DNA of 64,000 bases from assembly GCA_963682175.1 (NCBI GenBank), contig OY821791.1, positions 23,901,826 through 23,965,825 of the forward strand. Reading direction: 5' to 3'. Shown here in pieces: positions 1-11,678 of this stretch. The translations under genes and the position numbers were made by a program. Below the pieces are notes generated by a model. It saw only the letters and a list, made by a program, of their open reading frames with translations, made no database searches and was not told the origin of the DNA. Numbering within the stretch: the first letter of the stretch is position 1; each line of letters begins with the position of its first letter. Origin of the DNA: Triglochin maritima. Lineage: Eukaryota > Streptophyta > Magnoliopsida > Alismatales > Juncaginaceae.

Positions 1-1105
1 CATTTCCAAGATGATCAGGAACAATAGTGAGAGGCAAACTCTCATTAGGTTGTTTGAAATTGAGGGTACTAGGGAGCTCTTGCTCCACCAGAGGTGAGTC
101 CTTAAGAGGCACAATATGAAGTTCATGTGGCTCAAGGGCCACGGGACAAAAAGATAAGGCACAATCCTGTGCCGACTCATAATGAGGTTGGTCCAAGTTA
201 TTCTCAATTTGAATCGAATCCTCCACTAAGTGATCGTGAATTGAAACCCCAAGTCCCTCAGACTGACTAGGAGTTTGACTTTGAAAGATTGTGCTTTGAA
301 TTTGTGGATGTGGTGGTGGTTCGATATCAAAAAATGAATCCTCATGTTGACAAGAAAAGTTACCCTCCTCACGTTCATGGAATTGTTGTGTCATCTGGCT
401 CACTTGCATTTCCATGGTTTGCAAGGAATTCAAGTTGGACTTCAATAAGTTTTGTGTGGTTTCCATGAATGTTTGGAGAGTTTGTTTCAAGGAATCAGGT
501 ATGCGGTCAACGATAGGGTCCAAGTCAGAGCTTGGGAAATTTTAGGGTTGGGTGTTGATGGGCTGAGAATGAGTCCAATGATTTGGAGTGGGGTGCTGGT
601 AGAATTCTGGGTATTCGGGTGGAGGATACTGGGGTGAATATGAAGTATAAGAATTTGAATAAGAATTGTTTCCCCATGAATCCATCACTCTTGGGATGTA
701 CGCGGATGCGTAATGGTCATATTGAGCATTTTGGGAAAATGTATGCTCATACTCAGGCTCTGGGGGAACATAAGGACATTGCCCGATATTATGACCACTC
801 AACCCACAACAATCGCACGGTATGGCTACTGGAGCCACTGGTGCACTCATGCCGTCTACCGCATGCATGAAAGAGGCCAAAGTTTGTTTCCCAGAGTATG
901 ATCCAACATAACTAGATGGAGATCTAGCCGTCGGTGCCTCTCTCATATCACCCCTATATGAAGATTGCTCAGTCACATAATGAAGATCATCCCAACCGTA
1001 CGGGGTGTTCGTCTGAGCCACCCCAGGTTGCATAGGTCCGGAATACCAGGGAGAATCATCCTGGTCCCAACAATGATATGAATGGTCGCCCATGTAACCA
1101 TCCAT
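1..1105 (-). pseudogene. gag-like ORF with CCHC zinc knuckle (partial, one stop)
   Basis: Starts at the ATG at 1105 (an upstream TTG in the same frame also opens it). The first part is rich in Tyr, Ser and Pro and has one CCHC zinc knuckle (C-x2-C-x4-H-x4-C, around residue 100), the nucleic-acid-binding mark of retrotransposon gag. A TAA at 542-544 interrupts it, yet the same frame stays open to base 1. The continuation holds a Gln/Leu-rich probable coiled coil and acidic linkers like the gag-protease linker of the other OTA elements here. The capsid-like Retrotrans_gag domain, which precedes the knuckle in the copies at 19407 and 27273, is absent. This is either an internally deleted gag or an unusual one. 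Function inferred from the knuckle and context. Confidence 0.6.
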
Positions 1106-2215
1106 CTCAACAAACAACTCTCGAGTCGACCACTGTCACCACCACGAGACTAAGCTCGCAAAAAGTGCTCGACTCGACCCTAAAACGCTACCAGAGAGTG
1201 TAAAGGGGAGGAGACTAAAACGTAGAAGTAGGTGAGAAGAAGATGACTCAGAGGAGAAGGGAAGAATACCTAGAGCTAGTGAGGGTACAGGGTGAAGGTA
1301 GAAGCCTAACTAGCAAGCATGGCTCAAACAATGTAAGGCAATGGGTCCTTAGGCTAGACGACGCCTAACTTCGAGGTCACTAGCCTCGACACGCCTCACC
1401 TCCCTACAATGAGGACCACAATGCCCAGCAAGTGATACCAGATCCGGAGATCCAGTACCTCCTACTATCGACAAGGTAGGCAACGACGATCAGGTCATGG
1501 CGGTCTCAACTAGATTACTCTCCTAGTGCGTCCAAAATCCTTGGGCCAATGTCTACTTGCTTTTAGTTAAGACTTTACTTGAGTGTGCTTTTTGGGGCTA
1601 AGGGAGGGGTGATGAAATCCCCCACCTTATCTTTGAAGACTATAGGTGATGCCCCTTAAAGATGTTTTGAAATCTTAGGCTAGCAAGCAACTCACCAAAC
1701 AAGCACTCACCTCACTCTTGTTTCGATGCAAACCTTACTCACTAATGAATGTCCTAATGCGTGAATGAGTGATAAGGAATGCGTACCTCGCTCCAGCAAT
1801 CAACGACAAAATGTAAAGCAAAGAAAAGAAAGATGCATGCAAGGTCTACATATGATGCATGACCTAGATGGCAAAGAGTCTAATCTTTTGCTTTGAGTTT
1901 TATGGTCCAAGTTGATTAAAGGGGGAGTGATTAATGATCTGGGAGCAAACACGAAGTCACAACATGCCAAATTGGACTCCCAGATAACACCAATTATAGA
2001 ACTAACTACCAAAAAAAATTTGGAAGCAGGAAACCCTAACCAGGCCGCCAATTGGCGGGCTCTAACCGCTGATTGGCGGTCCTTTGTGGTTTCTGTTCCT
2101 CAAACTTCTTCAGTAGCCTCCCCTTGATGTGCTGGTTCCCTGAAACTATGAAACACTGGAAACAAAAATTAAAAACCCCTCGAATCGTCCAAACCAAGGT
2201 CTGGACAGAGCACCT
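1106..2215 (-). other. Noncoding leader of OTA element
   Basis: Region between primer site and gag start. No reading frame of note. OTA elements usually have long leaders; this one resembles those of the elements at 9399 and 24031 only in short patches, such as the stretch around 1785-1800. Confidence 0.5.
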
Positions 2216-2232
2216 CCCCGGCAACGGCGCCA
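2216..2232 (-). other. Primer binding site, tRNA-Asp
   Basis: The plus strand reads CCCCGGCAACGGCGCCA, identical to the 3' end of plant tRNA-Asp(GUC) with CCA as I recall it. On the element's strand this is the complement that primes minus-strand synthesis. It lies six bases from the LTR end. Confidence 0.85.
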
Positions 2233-2238
2233 AAAACT

Positions 2239-3789
2239 TGATTGATCGTTTTATATTAACCGCAAGTGCACGGCCGCGTTGAAGCGGTGGCAAATACGGG
2301 TCGTCCATTGGGAGGTGTGTCGACACTTGGTTTGTGCGAAGGCGAGAGGTAAAGAAAGGGAAGAAAGGTTGGTTACACTAAACTACACTAAAACGCAAAT
2401 GGAAATGGAAGAAAAGCAAGAAAACTAAACCCCAAAGGGGGTAGAGAAATAATGTGAACATAAAGAAGTGTGTGTGTTCATTAAGCTCCTCACAACATGT
2501 AGTGCATGAAATCATAAAACTACATCCAACTTTGCCTCTACATGAATTAAGATAAGACTACATCATTAAAACATACAAGACAATAATTGGAATGAAGCTA
2601 CATGAACTCAAGTATAAAGACTATACCCTACTATGCCTCCACATGAATTAAGATTTCACTACATCATTAAAACATACAAGACATTAGCTAAGGTAAAGGC
2701 AACAAGAGTCATACACAACAAATTGTGTTTCCAATATTAACTTCATCCATATCCTAACCTTATCATTCCCCATAAAATAGGTCCACTAATCAAAGCATAA
2801 GCTAAGCTTCATTCAAGAGCATTAGCATATCAAAGATAAGAGTGAAAACCCATTAGATGGTTATGGAAATCATATAAAGCTCAAGGGATAAAGATAACAC
2901 ACACTTAATACACTACATGATTATATCACATATTTCTCCACCCCCCAAATGGGGATGGAACTACTCACTACTCATTACACTAACTATATTAGCAAAAGAA
3001 AGCATAATACTGAAATGAAAGTTAACTAAGAAGGCAAGAAGCATTAAAGAAACATAAAAGGAAAGGAAAGACTAAACAAACATGCACAAATTAAAAGACA
3101 AGATTGAAAGAAACTAGAAGAATTATTTTATTAACAAATGACTCACATTGAAGGTAGCATTCATCTCCACCTTGAGTTTTTGCTTCAAGGCTCACTCCTT
3201 AGTAGAGAGAATACCACCAAGCAATGGGTAATTACAATGGAAGGTGAAGAGTTCTATTTATAAGCATGGAAAAAGCTAATCGGGGACAATCCCCCGATGT
3301 GGGACTAAACCAATACCAAAAATAGACTAAGAATACACTAATACAAGCCCAGCACAAATCTTAGCGGATCTGAAGACATATGGACCGCCAATTAGCGGTC
3401 CAAGACCGCCAATTGGCGGTCTATAAGCTTTGGATTCATCTGGGATTTGTTGTGGGCTTTGCTGGTGGTCTTTGTTGGTCCTGGATGCATCTACTTGGTT
3501 TGTTGGAGCTCCAACCCGAATCGAATTGCCAAAATACTCGCCATGATGGTGTGGAGTTTCCTGGTTTGCTCTTAGGTCCTTCTGTCTTACGATCAGGTCC
3601 TTCTGTCTTGCATCTTGGTCCCCAGGTCTCACAATTAAGTCCTTTTTCCTGCTTTTGGGTCCTTTCATGGCTCTTCTCTTCAAACCTCTTTATTTCTGAA
3701 AACTAAACATAAAACTCGTCACGTAGCATTTCTTAGGTGTAAGATAATGGATATAAGATACAAATATAAGCATGAAATGATGTCAATCA
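2239..3789 (-). repeat. 5' LTR of OTA element (1551 bp)
   Basis: Bounded by TG (plus-strand left end, next to the primer site) and CA (right end at a copia junction). Just inside the primer-site end lies a block with CGCAAGTGCA and later TACGGGTCG, shared with the LTRs at 9399, 20845, 28709 and about 63880. The remainder is A-rich and noncoding; short ORFs at 3327-3706 are not conserved. Confidence 0.8.
3255..3262 (-). promoter_or_regulatory. Candidate LTR TATA box
   Basis: TATAAATA on the minus strand, in the same setting (CTATTTATA on the plus strand) as the TATA boxes of the OTA LTRs at 9966, 21412 and 29269. Position only; no transcript evidence. Confidence 0.5.
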
Positions 3790-6086
3790 GCTATATTTGT
3801 CTAATGGGAAACAAATGTGAATTCTGACAAGTTCAAGGGATTCGAGGATGAAGTAGTGAACCGACTCAACAAAAATATCGAGTCTCTATGAAAGGCTCAT
3901 AGGGGTGAGTGCTTAGTATACCTAATTTGACTCATTCCTAAAGTAGAAACATGATATTGCTCGACATGGTTCGATCAATAATGAGTCAATCTAAATTGCC
4001 TATTTACTTTTGGAATTATGCACTACAAATAATGACAAACTCACTAAATAATGTTCCATCCAAATCCGTGGAGAAAATATCTTGTGAGCTATGGAGTTGA
4101 AAGACACCTAAGCTCGACTTTCTCAAGATTTGGGGTTGTGAGGTATACATCAAGAAATTGATGTCGACCAAACTTCAACCAAAAGCGGATAAGTGCTTCT
4201 TTATAGGTTGTCCTCATATGAGAAGAGGATACTACTTTTGGTGTATCACCTCCAATCGAAAGATTGTAGAGAGAGATATAGTTTTTCTAGAATTTCTGGA
4301 AAAGAGAGAAAAGTAATGGGAGTAGAGTTAAGCTTGGGAAACTCAAGATACTCTACAAGATCATGATGTGAATGTAGTATTCAAAATCATGAAGGCCCAG
4401 CCGAAATTCATTTGGTTAGTGGGAGCATGAGCGAGAGATCCTTACAAGAAATTGTGAGAGAATCTCAATCATCCCCACCCAGTGTACGTTCGAGAGTCGA
4501 ACGTGAACCTATTCCTCAAGAAATTGTGGAAGAAGTTCGAGAGACACGAGAATAACCAAAAGAATAGAGAAGGTCGACGAGGGAAAGAAAGAAACCCAAT
4601 AAGTATGTGGGACTTCATGAGATCGTGGTACTAGATACCAAAGATCCCTAAACCTTCCAAGAAGCAATGGAAAAGGAAGACTCTAGACTATGGCTAAGGT
4701 CATGGAATCCGAAATAGAATCTATGTATAACAATCAAGTATGGAATTTGATTTGCCTTCCTCAAGAGAAAATGTCATTTAGTATAAATGAGCTTTTAGGA
4801 GGAAGATAGACATGGATAACTTGACAACCTACAAAGCAAGACTTGTAGCAAAAGTTATACTCAAATTCAAGAAATTGACTTTGATGAAATTTTTGAGAGG
4901 TTGCCATGTTAAAATTTATTCGGATTAAGCTCACTATTACCGCATTTCACAATTGTGGGATATGGAAGATGGATATCAAAATGACGTTCTTTAACGGGAA
5001 CTTGGAGGAGGATATGTACATGGTACAACCTCAAGGTTTTGATGATCCAAAGAATAGCGAGAAGATATGCAAGTTTCAAAGATCCATTTATGGATTGAAG
5101 CAAGCATCGAGGAGTTGGAACAAACGCTTTGACGAAGAGGTGACGAAGATTCACTTCATTCAAAGTAAAGGAATACTTGTTGATACAAGGAGATTAGTGG
5201 GAGTCATGTAGTACTTCTGATCTTATATGTATATGACATATTGCTCATGAGCAATCATATACATTTGCATTAGCAAACGAGAAATTTCATTGAAATCGGC
5301 ATTTTCAATGAAAAGAAATGGATGAGGCTCAACACATCTTGAGAATCAAGACACATTGAGATACATCCCGTAGACTCATTGGCCCTAGTCAATGTGCATA
5401 CATTGACAAGGTCTTGGAAATGTTCAGGGTGAACAATTCCGATATGGACAATGTGCCAATAAGTATGAGTATAGGTGTGTAACTCAAGAAGTCTCAACGT
5501 GCTCAATCACGCAAAGACTTGGAGTACATGAAGGTATCCCTTATGCTTCGGCAAAAGGAAGGACCATGTACACAATGACTTGCACAAGACTCGATATCTC
5601 GTGTGCTCTAAACGTGACAAGTAGTCACCAATCCAACGCAAGTCCTATTCAAAGGATTGCGGTCAAGAATATTCTGAAGTACCTTAATCGGACTAAAAAT
5701 AAGGTTCTTGTTTATGGAAGACAAAGGAGAAAATAGCCGAGGGCTATTTTGATGCAATTCTCATAGGAATTCTTGGCAATAGGAGGTTGGAATGACGATG
5801 CGTCATCATTATCTGAGGTGGAGGTATGAGCTAGTGTAGTTAGGAGTAATATCACTACGACTAACTCAACCACCAACGAAAGACAAAATAAATAAATGGG
5901 TGGACACAACAGTGACACAACTGATCCATTCAACAAACCTCCATACCAAGCTAAGAGACGAAGTAGATTTCGAGTCCATGGATCCGAGGATCCATGTGGA
6001 TTGGCTTGATAGGTGATTTGGGAAGGTTACCCTAGTTATTAATGTCTTATGCATTGAGAATGTATGTGAAAGAAAACATTGATAAC
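3790..6086 (+). pseudogene. Decayed copia pol (integrase C-terminal part, RT, RNase H)
   Basis: Many stops and frameshifts. Readable pieces: integrase and its C-terminal part around 4090-4310, with motifs such as FWCITSNRKIVERDI; RT from about 4906 with a DIKMTFFNGNLEEDMYM-type block and the YGLKQASRSWNKRF block at about 5090-5130. The active-site box reads Tyr-Val-Tyr-Asp at 5226-5237 in place of the usual Tyr-Val-Asp-Asp. The RNase H part (about 5700-6000) is barely readable. The tandem copy at 43430-45728 has the same RT change, so it predates both insertions. Not functional. Confidence 0.75.
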
Positions 6087-6097
6087 AAGTGGGAGAT
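6087..6097 (+). other. Polypurine tract of copia element
   Basis: AAGTGGGAGAT directly before the LTR start TGAAAGGAATG. The matching site at 45729 reads AAGTTGGAGAT. This fixes the LTR boundary two bases before GAAAGG. Confidence 0.75.
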
Positions 6098-8145
6098 TGA
6101 AAGGAATGTGTTCTAAAAGTTTTACTTTTAAATGTCAATTTTTATGAATTGAATGAGAAATCATTTTGTTCCTTGTTTATGTTATTCGTCTTTTAGAAGT
6201 GTTAAGGAAGAGACTCTTGGTCCTTAACTGTATAGCTCTAAAAGATATTGGTTTACATAAAGCAAAAGATATTCACAATCATGGTAATAAACATTGGACA
6301 TTTATTACCGAGTTAAGATTGTCGTGTTGGTCATAGATCATTGTAGCTCTACAAGTGAGTGACAACACGGGTACACAAAAGAGGAAAATAGTACTTTTGT
6401 ATACTGAATTGACCTAACAAGTAAAATATTACAGAAATGTGTTTCTGTGTCATTAATATTTTACTGTGTCCTTGGTCCTTTGATATGAGACTTATATCCG
6501 ATCGCTTAAGGAATGCTTAATTAGACTAGTGTCTTAAGCTATCAATGAGAGTAGTGCAAAGGAATTTGTTGGTTAAGTATGACTTTTGTTGGAGAAGATA
6601 GTTAGTCAAAAGATTATCATTGCCCTCTTAATTGAGTGATGATATTAGTGGCCCCCTTAATAAAGCAGAGTTGTAATGTGCACAATGTGATTTGATTTAG
6701 GTCACATATTTATAACTAGCTTAAAGAGATCAAGAAATGAATACTAATACAAAGATGACACAATACTACTTTGTCTGTATTCTTAATATCATGAGGCAAG
6801 GGACGGACACAAGTGGTGCACTCCATCACTAAATGGATCGGGTTTTGATTCGAGTGGAATTAAGACATCTAACTAATTGGGAGCTATAATGTGTAGCTAG
6901 ATACTGCTTATAGCTTATGATATTAAGCTCTTAATATCACTGCCAACTTAGTTTAGATCCTCCCATATGTCACACCACAAAACTGGGAAACGAGAAATGG
7001 TAATTTTGAGTTTATAAGATGTGTCAGGTTTCATGTAGAAAATATGACACATGGGGTGAATAAGCAAAATCAAAATTATGTTGTGATTAATAACATAATT
7101 AGAATCTAAATTAAATTCATATGTGATGTAAATATTATGGGGTGTAATGATTTATCATTACATAGGATAATATGTTACATAAGTTGTGAATTTACTACTA
7201 ATCCCGAAATGTCAAATTTTGTAGGGGTTAAACCGAAATTTGACAAGTCTGCAGTACTGTACAAAACGGTCGACCGATTAACGGTAAACGGTTGACCAAT
7301 CGGTGCACGGTTGACCGGACACGTCTCGACCGATAACAAGGAATTTTTATCTGTTCGGAACGGTCGACCGAATCTATCGGTCGGTCGACCAAACATTGCG
7401 ACGAATATTTTATTGTTGTGAACGGGCGACCGAATGGCGAACGGTCGACCGAAACTTGGTTCGAGCGGTCGACCGAACCTCCAAACGGTCGACCAGTCCA
7501 GACGGTTATCTGCAGAATTAATTTAAGAACTAATTAGATCATGCATGGAATTGGTCCATAATTGATTTAATTCGTGGCTAAGATTATTTGTTAGCAAATA
7601 ATGGATGGTTAGATGGAAGTTTGCATGAAATCGTGGACAAGAGGTTGCACATGAATAGGTAATTTGGAGAGAACTTATAAATACAAGTTTATCTCATTAC
7701 CTCATTAATTTAATTCATTGTTTTCTCATGCAAAAATCTCTCTCCATAATTCACCACGAAATTTCCTTAATTCTCAAGATTAGTTTTAGTTTTCAGAGAT
7801 CTTCTCAAGGGAACTAAAGAGGGGTTAGTAATTGGATTCTAAACTCTATTGGAGATTGAGAGGCTAGCTCCTCTCTCTCCAATCTCGTTTAGAGTTTGGT
7901 GAATACTCGGAGGCAATCCACCGGGCGATTCGACCGGCAACGCGACTCCGGATCTTCAAGAGGTTTTAGAGAACCTCTAGGTATGATCCTCTTTGCAATT
8001 GTTTGCTTGTTCTAATGCATGTTAAATAATTAGGACAAACAAATGCATGTCTATATGAAAATCGAAGAAAATATGAATGTTTCGATCCTATATGTTTACA
8101 AAAATTTCGAAAATATATACATACTATAGGGCACGAAATCCAACA
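6098..8145 (+). repeat. 3' LTR of copia element (2048 bp)
   Basis: Starts TGAAAGGAATG, ends in AACA. The first 1 kb or so aligns well with the LTRs at 38284, 45740 and 50949; the middle differs. That middle (7265-7500) holds six exact GGTCGACC palindromes plus variants. The 3' part again resembles the tandem LTRs (CTCGGAGGCA block, TTTCGAAAATATAT). Confidence 0.85.
7676..7683 (+). promoter_or_regulatory. Candidate LTR TATA box
   Basis: TATAAATA about 180 bases 3' of the palindrome cluster, in the same relative place as in the tandem-array LTRs (39947, 47397, 52196). Confidence 0.55.
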
Positions 8146-8179
8146 TATATAATATTTATTATTTAATTTATTAAATTCT

Positions 8180-8364
8180 TAGGCTGGTAATCGGGTAAAC
8201 GGGGCGAGTAGAAAATACAACCACTACCCGCCCCGTTTATTTGTCGGGTTGGCGGATATTCGGGTAGGCGGGTGGTGGGTTGAGTTTTTTTACCCCGTTA
8301 CCCGACTTAGGCGGGTCGGGTTGGCAGGTCGGGGCGGGTTTTACCCGCCCCATTTACAGCCCTA
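8180..8364. mobile_element. GC-rich MITE-like element with imperfect terminal inverted repeats
   Basis: A 185 bp block, much more GC-rich than its flanks, packed with GGGTAACGGG/CCCGCCCC-type runs that can fold back. Left end TAGGCTGGTAATCGGG, right end CATTTACAGCCCTA; read inward the ends are related (TAGGSCTG then GGGGCG). Such TAGGGCTGTAAA..GGGGCGGG ends resemble plant hAT-type miniature elements. I see no clear 8-base target duplication, so the exact limits are uncertain. No coding capacity. Confidence 0.5.
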
Positions 8365-8469
8365 CCCAGGACTTATCTTACGCCTGACCTCCTAACGTGA
8401 AGGTCTTATGCGAATGACCTCTAGAGCTAGAGGACCCACTCGTGGCCCGTTGACCTAGAAAAAAGAACA
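8365..8469 (+). pseudogene. Old copia gag fragment, piece 1 of 3
   Basis: Continues, after removal of the solo LTR and its contents, into 23093: the frame around the junction reads a Glu/Lys-rich run followed by the IYQFLIG motif seen in copia gag proteins of the Ale/Retrofit type. Too short to judge alone; assigned by the GAACA duplication that joins it to piece 2. Confidence 0.5.
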
Positions 8470-9398
8470 TGCCCAGAATTATTAATCAGATTAAATGAAT
8501 TACAAGCTACTAAAGCATCTAAAATCTAATGCAGCTACAGTGTAAGGAACGAGCTCAAGGAGGAGTATCCGGATTCCCTCCTAACAGACCCAAAAAAATC
8601 AGAAATCAGACGTCCCAATCAATAAACAAACGAAGGTTGCAACAACAACAATCATAACCGGATCGGAAAATCAACTCAACCACTAGTCAATGTCATCTAT
8701 GGGTCATGCATAAAGGTTATGGGAACCATTAGCTAAGGGTTGAACCCAACATAAATTAACATAACAAATCAGTAATACATAGACATGAATAAGTACAGAA
8801 ATGATGTGTTATAGAGCAAAAGAAATCTCATTCGAACCAAACTATACTAGGAAATACACATCATTCATTTCAGAACGTATACCCCCATATAATGAACATT
8901 TCAGCGCACGATCAGTAGTGATAAATGCACAAAATAACATGATAATCAATAAGCTAATAAGATGGATATGTGCATGATATCAACAGTCCAAAGATATATC
9001 TTCAACTAAACCTCGTGCATACAATCTAGTTAACACATAGCATTTAACTGTAATATGATTAACGCATGATATAACAGAGCTAGATTATTTTCAATTATGC
9101 ATGCATGTCTCCAACATCAGGAGTTACACCTACAATCAGGTCATATAGATGTAATATATCTCTACTGAAATGTAGCAACATATATACCGAATTGCACCAA
9201 TCAACACATAGAACTTAATTGTTTCCAATAACAAGCCAATCAAGGGACTCAACCCACAACTAGACTTGTGAGCCTCAGGACCGTCCACCCCAAGGGCTTA
9301 GGGAAAACATCTCAGGAAATCTGGAGTGGGAGGATGTCAGCGTGGGTCAGTCCAGGTTGCTCAGTCCATCCACCGAGCCGGAAGACGCATGAGGTGCA
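8470..9398 (-). repeat. Solo LTR, part 1 (chromovirus-like)
   Basis: Starts TGCCCAGAATT directly after GAACA (8465-8469). Its other part ends GGGTCTTACA at 23092, followed by GAACA (23093-23097). On the minus strand the LTR therefore starts TGTAAGACCC, a start common in plant chromovirus LTRs. No internal region or second LTR is present, so it is a solo LTR of about 1966 bp, interrupted at 9398 by the OTA element. Confidence 0.8.
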
Positions 9399-10605
9399 TG
9401 GTGGGAATTTTATTTATACCGCAAGTGCATGGCGTCGATGAAGACGTGACAAGTACGGGTCGAACACAAGTAGGGAGAGATATTGTTATTTTTGTGACTT
9501 TCAATTTAGGAAAGAAAGAGAGAGAAATAAGTTTGGTTTGAGATTTTTGGTTTTTAATTATCTAAAGCAAGAACAACAAAAACTAAAAAGAAAATAAAGC
9601 ATATATGGATGAGAGTCCAGCGGGTGGAGATTTAGATGTCGGGTTTTCTTTAGAGAAATCTGAAACTTATAATAAATCACATTAGTTATAAAGCATTACA
9701 TGATAAATGATTCAACATAAACTCAAGTAATCAAAATATACTAACACGAAATTAAAATAATAACATCATTCTTCTTCTCATCACCCTAAATCCATCACCC
9801 CCACCCTTTGGAGAGGGTTAGAAACTCATGGATGGAGGGAAGGAGAAGGGGTCCTAGAGAAACTACAAAAGAAAACTAAAAACACAAAATAAACCAATAG
9901 AATTTTATTACTAAAGCATGGAATAAAACAAGTTCCTCCTTTTTTCTACAACATAGTTTCGGGGCTATTTATAGCCGATACAAGGGACCCAAGTATAAAA
10001 TAGGAAAGTACACGCGTCATGACACGACTGGACAAAATCCAGGGCCACGGATCGAAAGGGGTGCGTCGTTTTCGCTGCAAGTTGCATGTAATGTGTGGCG
10101 GAAACGCCGCAATTTCAGCTCTGATTGGATCCAGATTTTTCCTATGTGTTTGTGGTATGATTTCAATATCATTTGCGCGTCTGGATTGATTTCTTTCCTT
10201 TCGTTTGAGCTCCGAATTTATTTCTTCATATATTTGGAGATCCAAATTGATTTTTCTTTAGAACTTCTCCAAAATACTATTTTGGTACTTCTAATTTGCA
10301 GCCGGGTCCTCGGCTTTTCACAATTAAGTCCCTGGCTACTTTTGTGCTTAAGTCCTTGGCCTTTTTGCAATTAGGTCTTTGAATGCTTTTATGCTTAGAT
10401 CAAATTCAATTTGAAACCCGATAACCTTGACTTGGTCTTTATGATAGAAATGTGTCTCTTGCACGCGTTTATGCTCGTGATATGGGCAATTTGCATTCAG
10501 GTCCCTTTATTTTGTAAATAAGACTAAACACATACCTTAGTAGCATTTATTGATATAAAATTAATCTAAATGAAAGACATATGATGCAATGTATGCAATG
10601 AATCA
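9399..10605 (-). repeat. 3' LTR of OTA element (1207 bp)
   Basis: Plus strand starts TGGTGGGAATT and ends GCAATGAATCA; nearly the same as 20845-22050 and 28709-29908, with scattered substitutions and small indels. It contains the shared CGCAAGTGCA and CAAGTACGGGTCG blocks. ORFs at 9326-9541 and 9946-10374 are LTR sequence, not genes. Confidence 0.9.
9966..9973 (-). promoter_or_regulatory. Candidate LTR TATA box
   Basis: TATAAATA on the element strand; conserved in the sister LTRs at 21412-21419 and 29269-29276. Confidence 0.55.
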
Positions 10606-11678
10606 AATACCCCCACACCTAGATTTTGCTAGTCCCTAGCAAAACAAAATATAAGAAAAATGAAAACAGGGAAATCCTAACTCACTTTCGTAGGAATCAC
10701 GGTTGCACTTAGCATGTGCAACAAACCTTTAAACCCCTAAGTTTCCTTAGAGGAGGAGTCTTGTCTCGTGAGAGTTTTCAGTTGACACACCCACAAAGTC
10801 CTAATTCAACATTTCATTAATAACTCTCAATATCTCCAGCTCACCCTTATACATCTCACTTAGAATTCTTGCATGCTCATTATATAAATCTAGCTCAAAA
10901 AAATCTGACTTGGTCTTCATTCCTCCAATATTCACACCACTAACCCTTCTACACATGTTATCACTTAAATTATTTTGCACGTCTCCTCTGGTGGTGAAGT
11001 ATCATTCGGATCAACCATGACATCGATCATTCTTCTAACTTTGGGCCTTGAGTATATTTTTTCTTTTTTTCCCTCGATTCAACACATTTGCTTTTTTTGA
11101 CACTTTTACCCTTTTTGCATTCGTGTAGCGAGTTTGGTCGATAATCCCGAGCTAGCAGACTCAAGTTACCGGGTTTTAAGATACCCCTATGGACCAGTGA
11201 CTCGAAGGCTTGGGCTTTTGTAATCATTTTGCAAGATGTGCTTTCCTCACTATTACTCCCCTTTTATTTTCCTCAAGGCTTAATTGCTATCAGAAGTCCA
11301 CACTTCCCGGTATATTTTCCTCAACCTTTGCTTTTTATCAATCACTTCAAAGATTTGATTCATCTAATTTAAGTGCATACATGTCTTAAAGGGTAATGAG
11401 TTGTTTCTTTGGAACTTAGATTTATGTCATCATTTCTACAAGCAGAACTATATAACAAAGAACAAAAACTCAATGCAATTTGTACACGGATTTTGACAGT
11501 TCAATCTTAAACTATGTCATGGAGCATTGAATATTTTTTTACGAACATAATATATATAGAGATAGATAAACACCCCCCCACACCTAAATCATGCACTGTC
11601 CTCAATGTATGCAAAGATAAAGCAAATGCACTTATTACCTGAGTCAACATGCGGTAGAGGGATTGATTTTTCTCAGAG
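10606..11678 (-). other. 3' noncoding region of OTA element with polypurine tract
   Basis: On the element strand the LTR is preceded by GTGTGGGGGTATT (plus 10606-10618), the polypurine tract. The rest, up to the end of the protease frame, has no convincing ORF. A second G-rich run (plus CCCCCCCACACC, about 11573-11584) may be a duplicate tract. Reverse transcriptase and integrase would normally lie here; nothing of them is visible. Confidence 0.7.

Larger units (their letters stand above)
1..3789 (-). mobile_element. OTA (Athila/Tat-type) Ty3 element, partial
   Basis: Minus-strand Ty3 retrotransposon entering from the left edge. From right to left it shows a 5' LTR (2239-3789), a tRNA-Asp primer site (2216-2232), a 1.1 kb leader and a gag-like reading frame that runs off the window at base 1. 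The LTR has TG/CA ends. Its right edge cuts a copia integrase region in two, so the element inserted into that copia. The expected target duplication on this side is GCTAT (3790-3794); its partner lies outside the window. The tRNA-Asp primer site and CCHC gag point to the Athila/Tat branch. Reverse transcriptase and integrase would lie off the window, if present. Confidence 0.85.
3790..8145 (+). mobile_element. Ty1/copia element, 3' half with LTR
   Basis: Plus-strand copia remnant: decayed integrase to RNase H region, polypurine tract and 3' LTR. Closely related to the internal region of the tandem array (3790 corresponds to about 43430). Its left part was displaced by the OTA insertion and is off the window. 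After the LTR end at 8145 the next five bases are TATAT, which cannot be matched to a left partner here. Confidence 0.8.

Noticed and set aside
2216..2232. tRNA-Asp gene
   Set aside because: Only the 3' acceptor end is present; it is a primer binding site next to an LTR.
7265..7500. GGTCGACC as cloning-linker (SalI) contamination
   Set aside because: The sites are embedded in variable flanks with many one-base variants and recur at matching places in paired LTRs.
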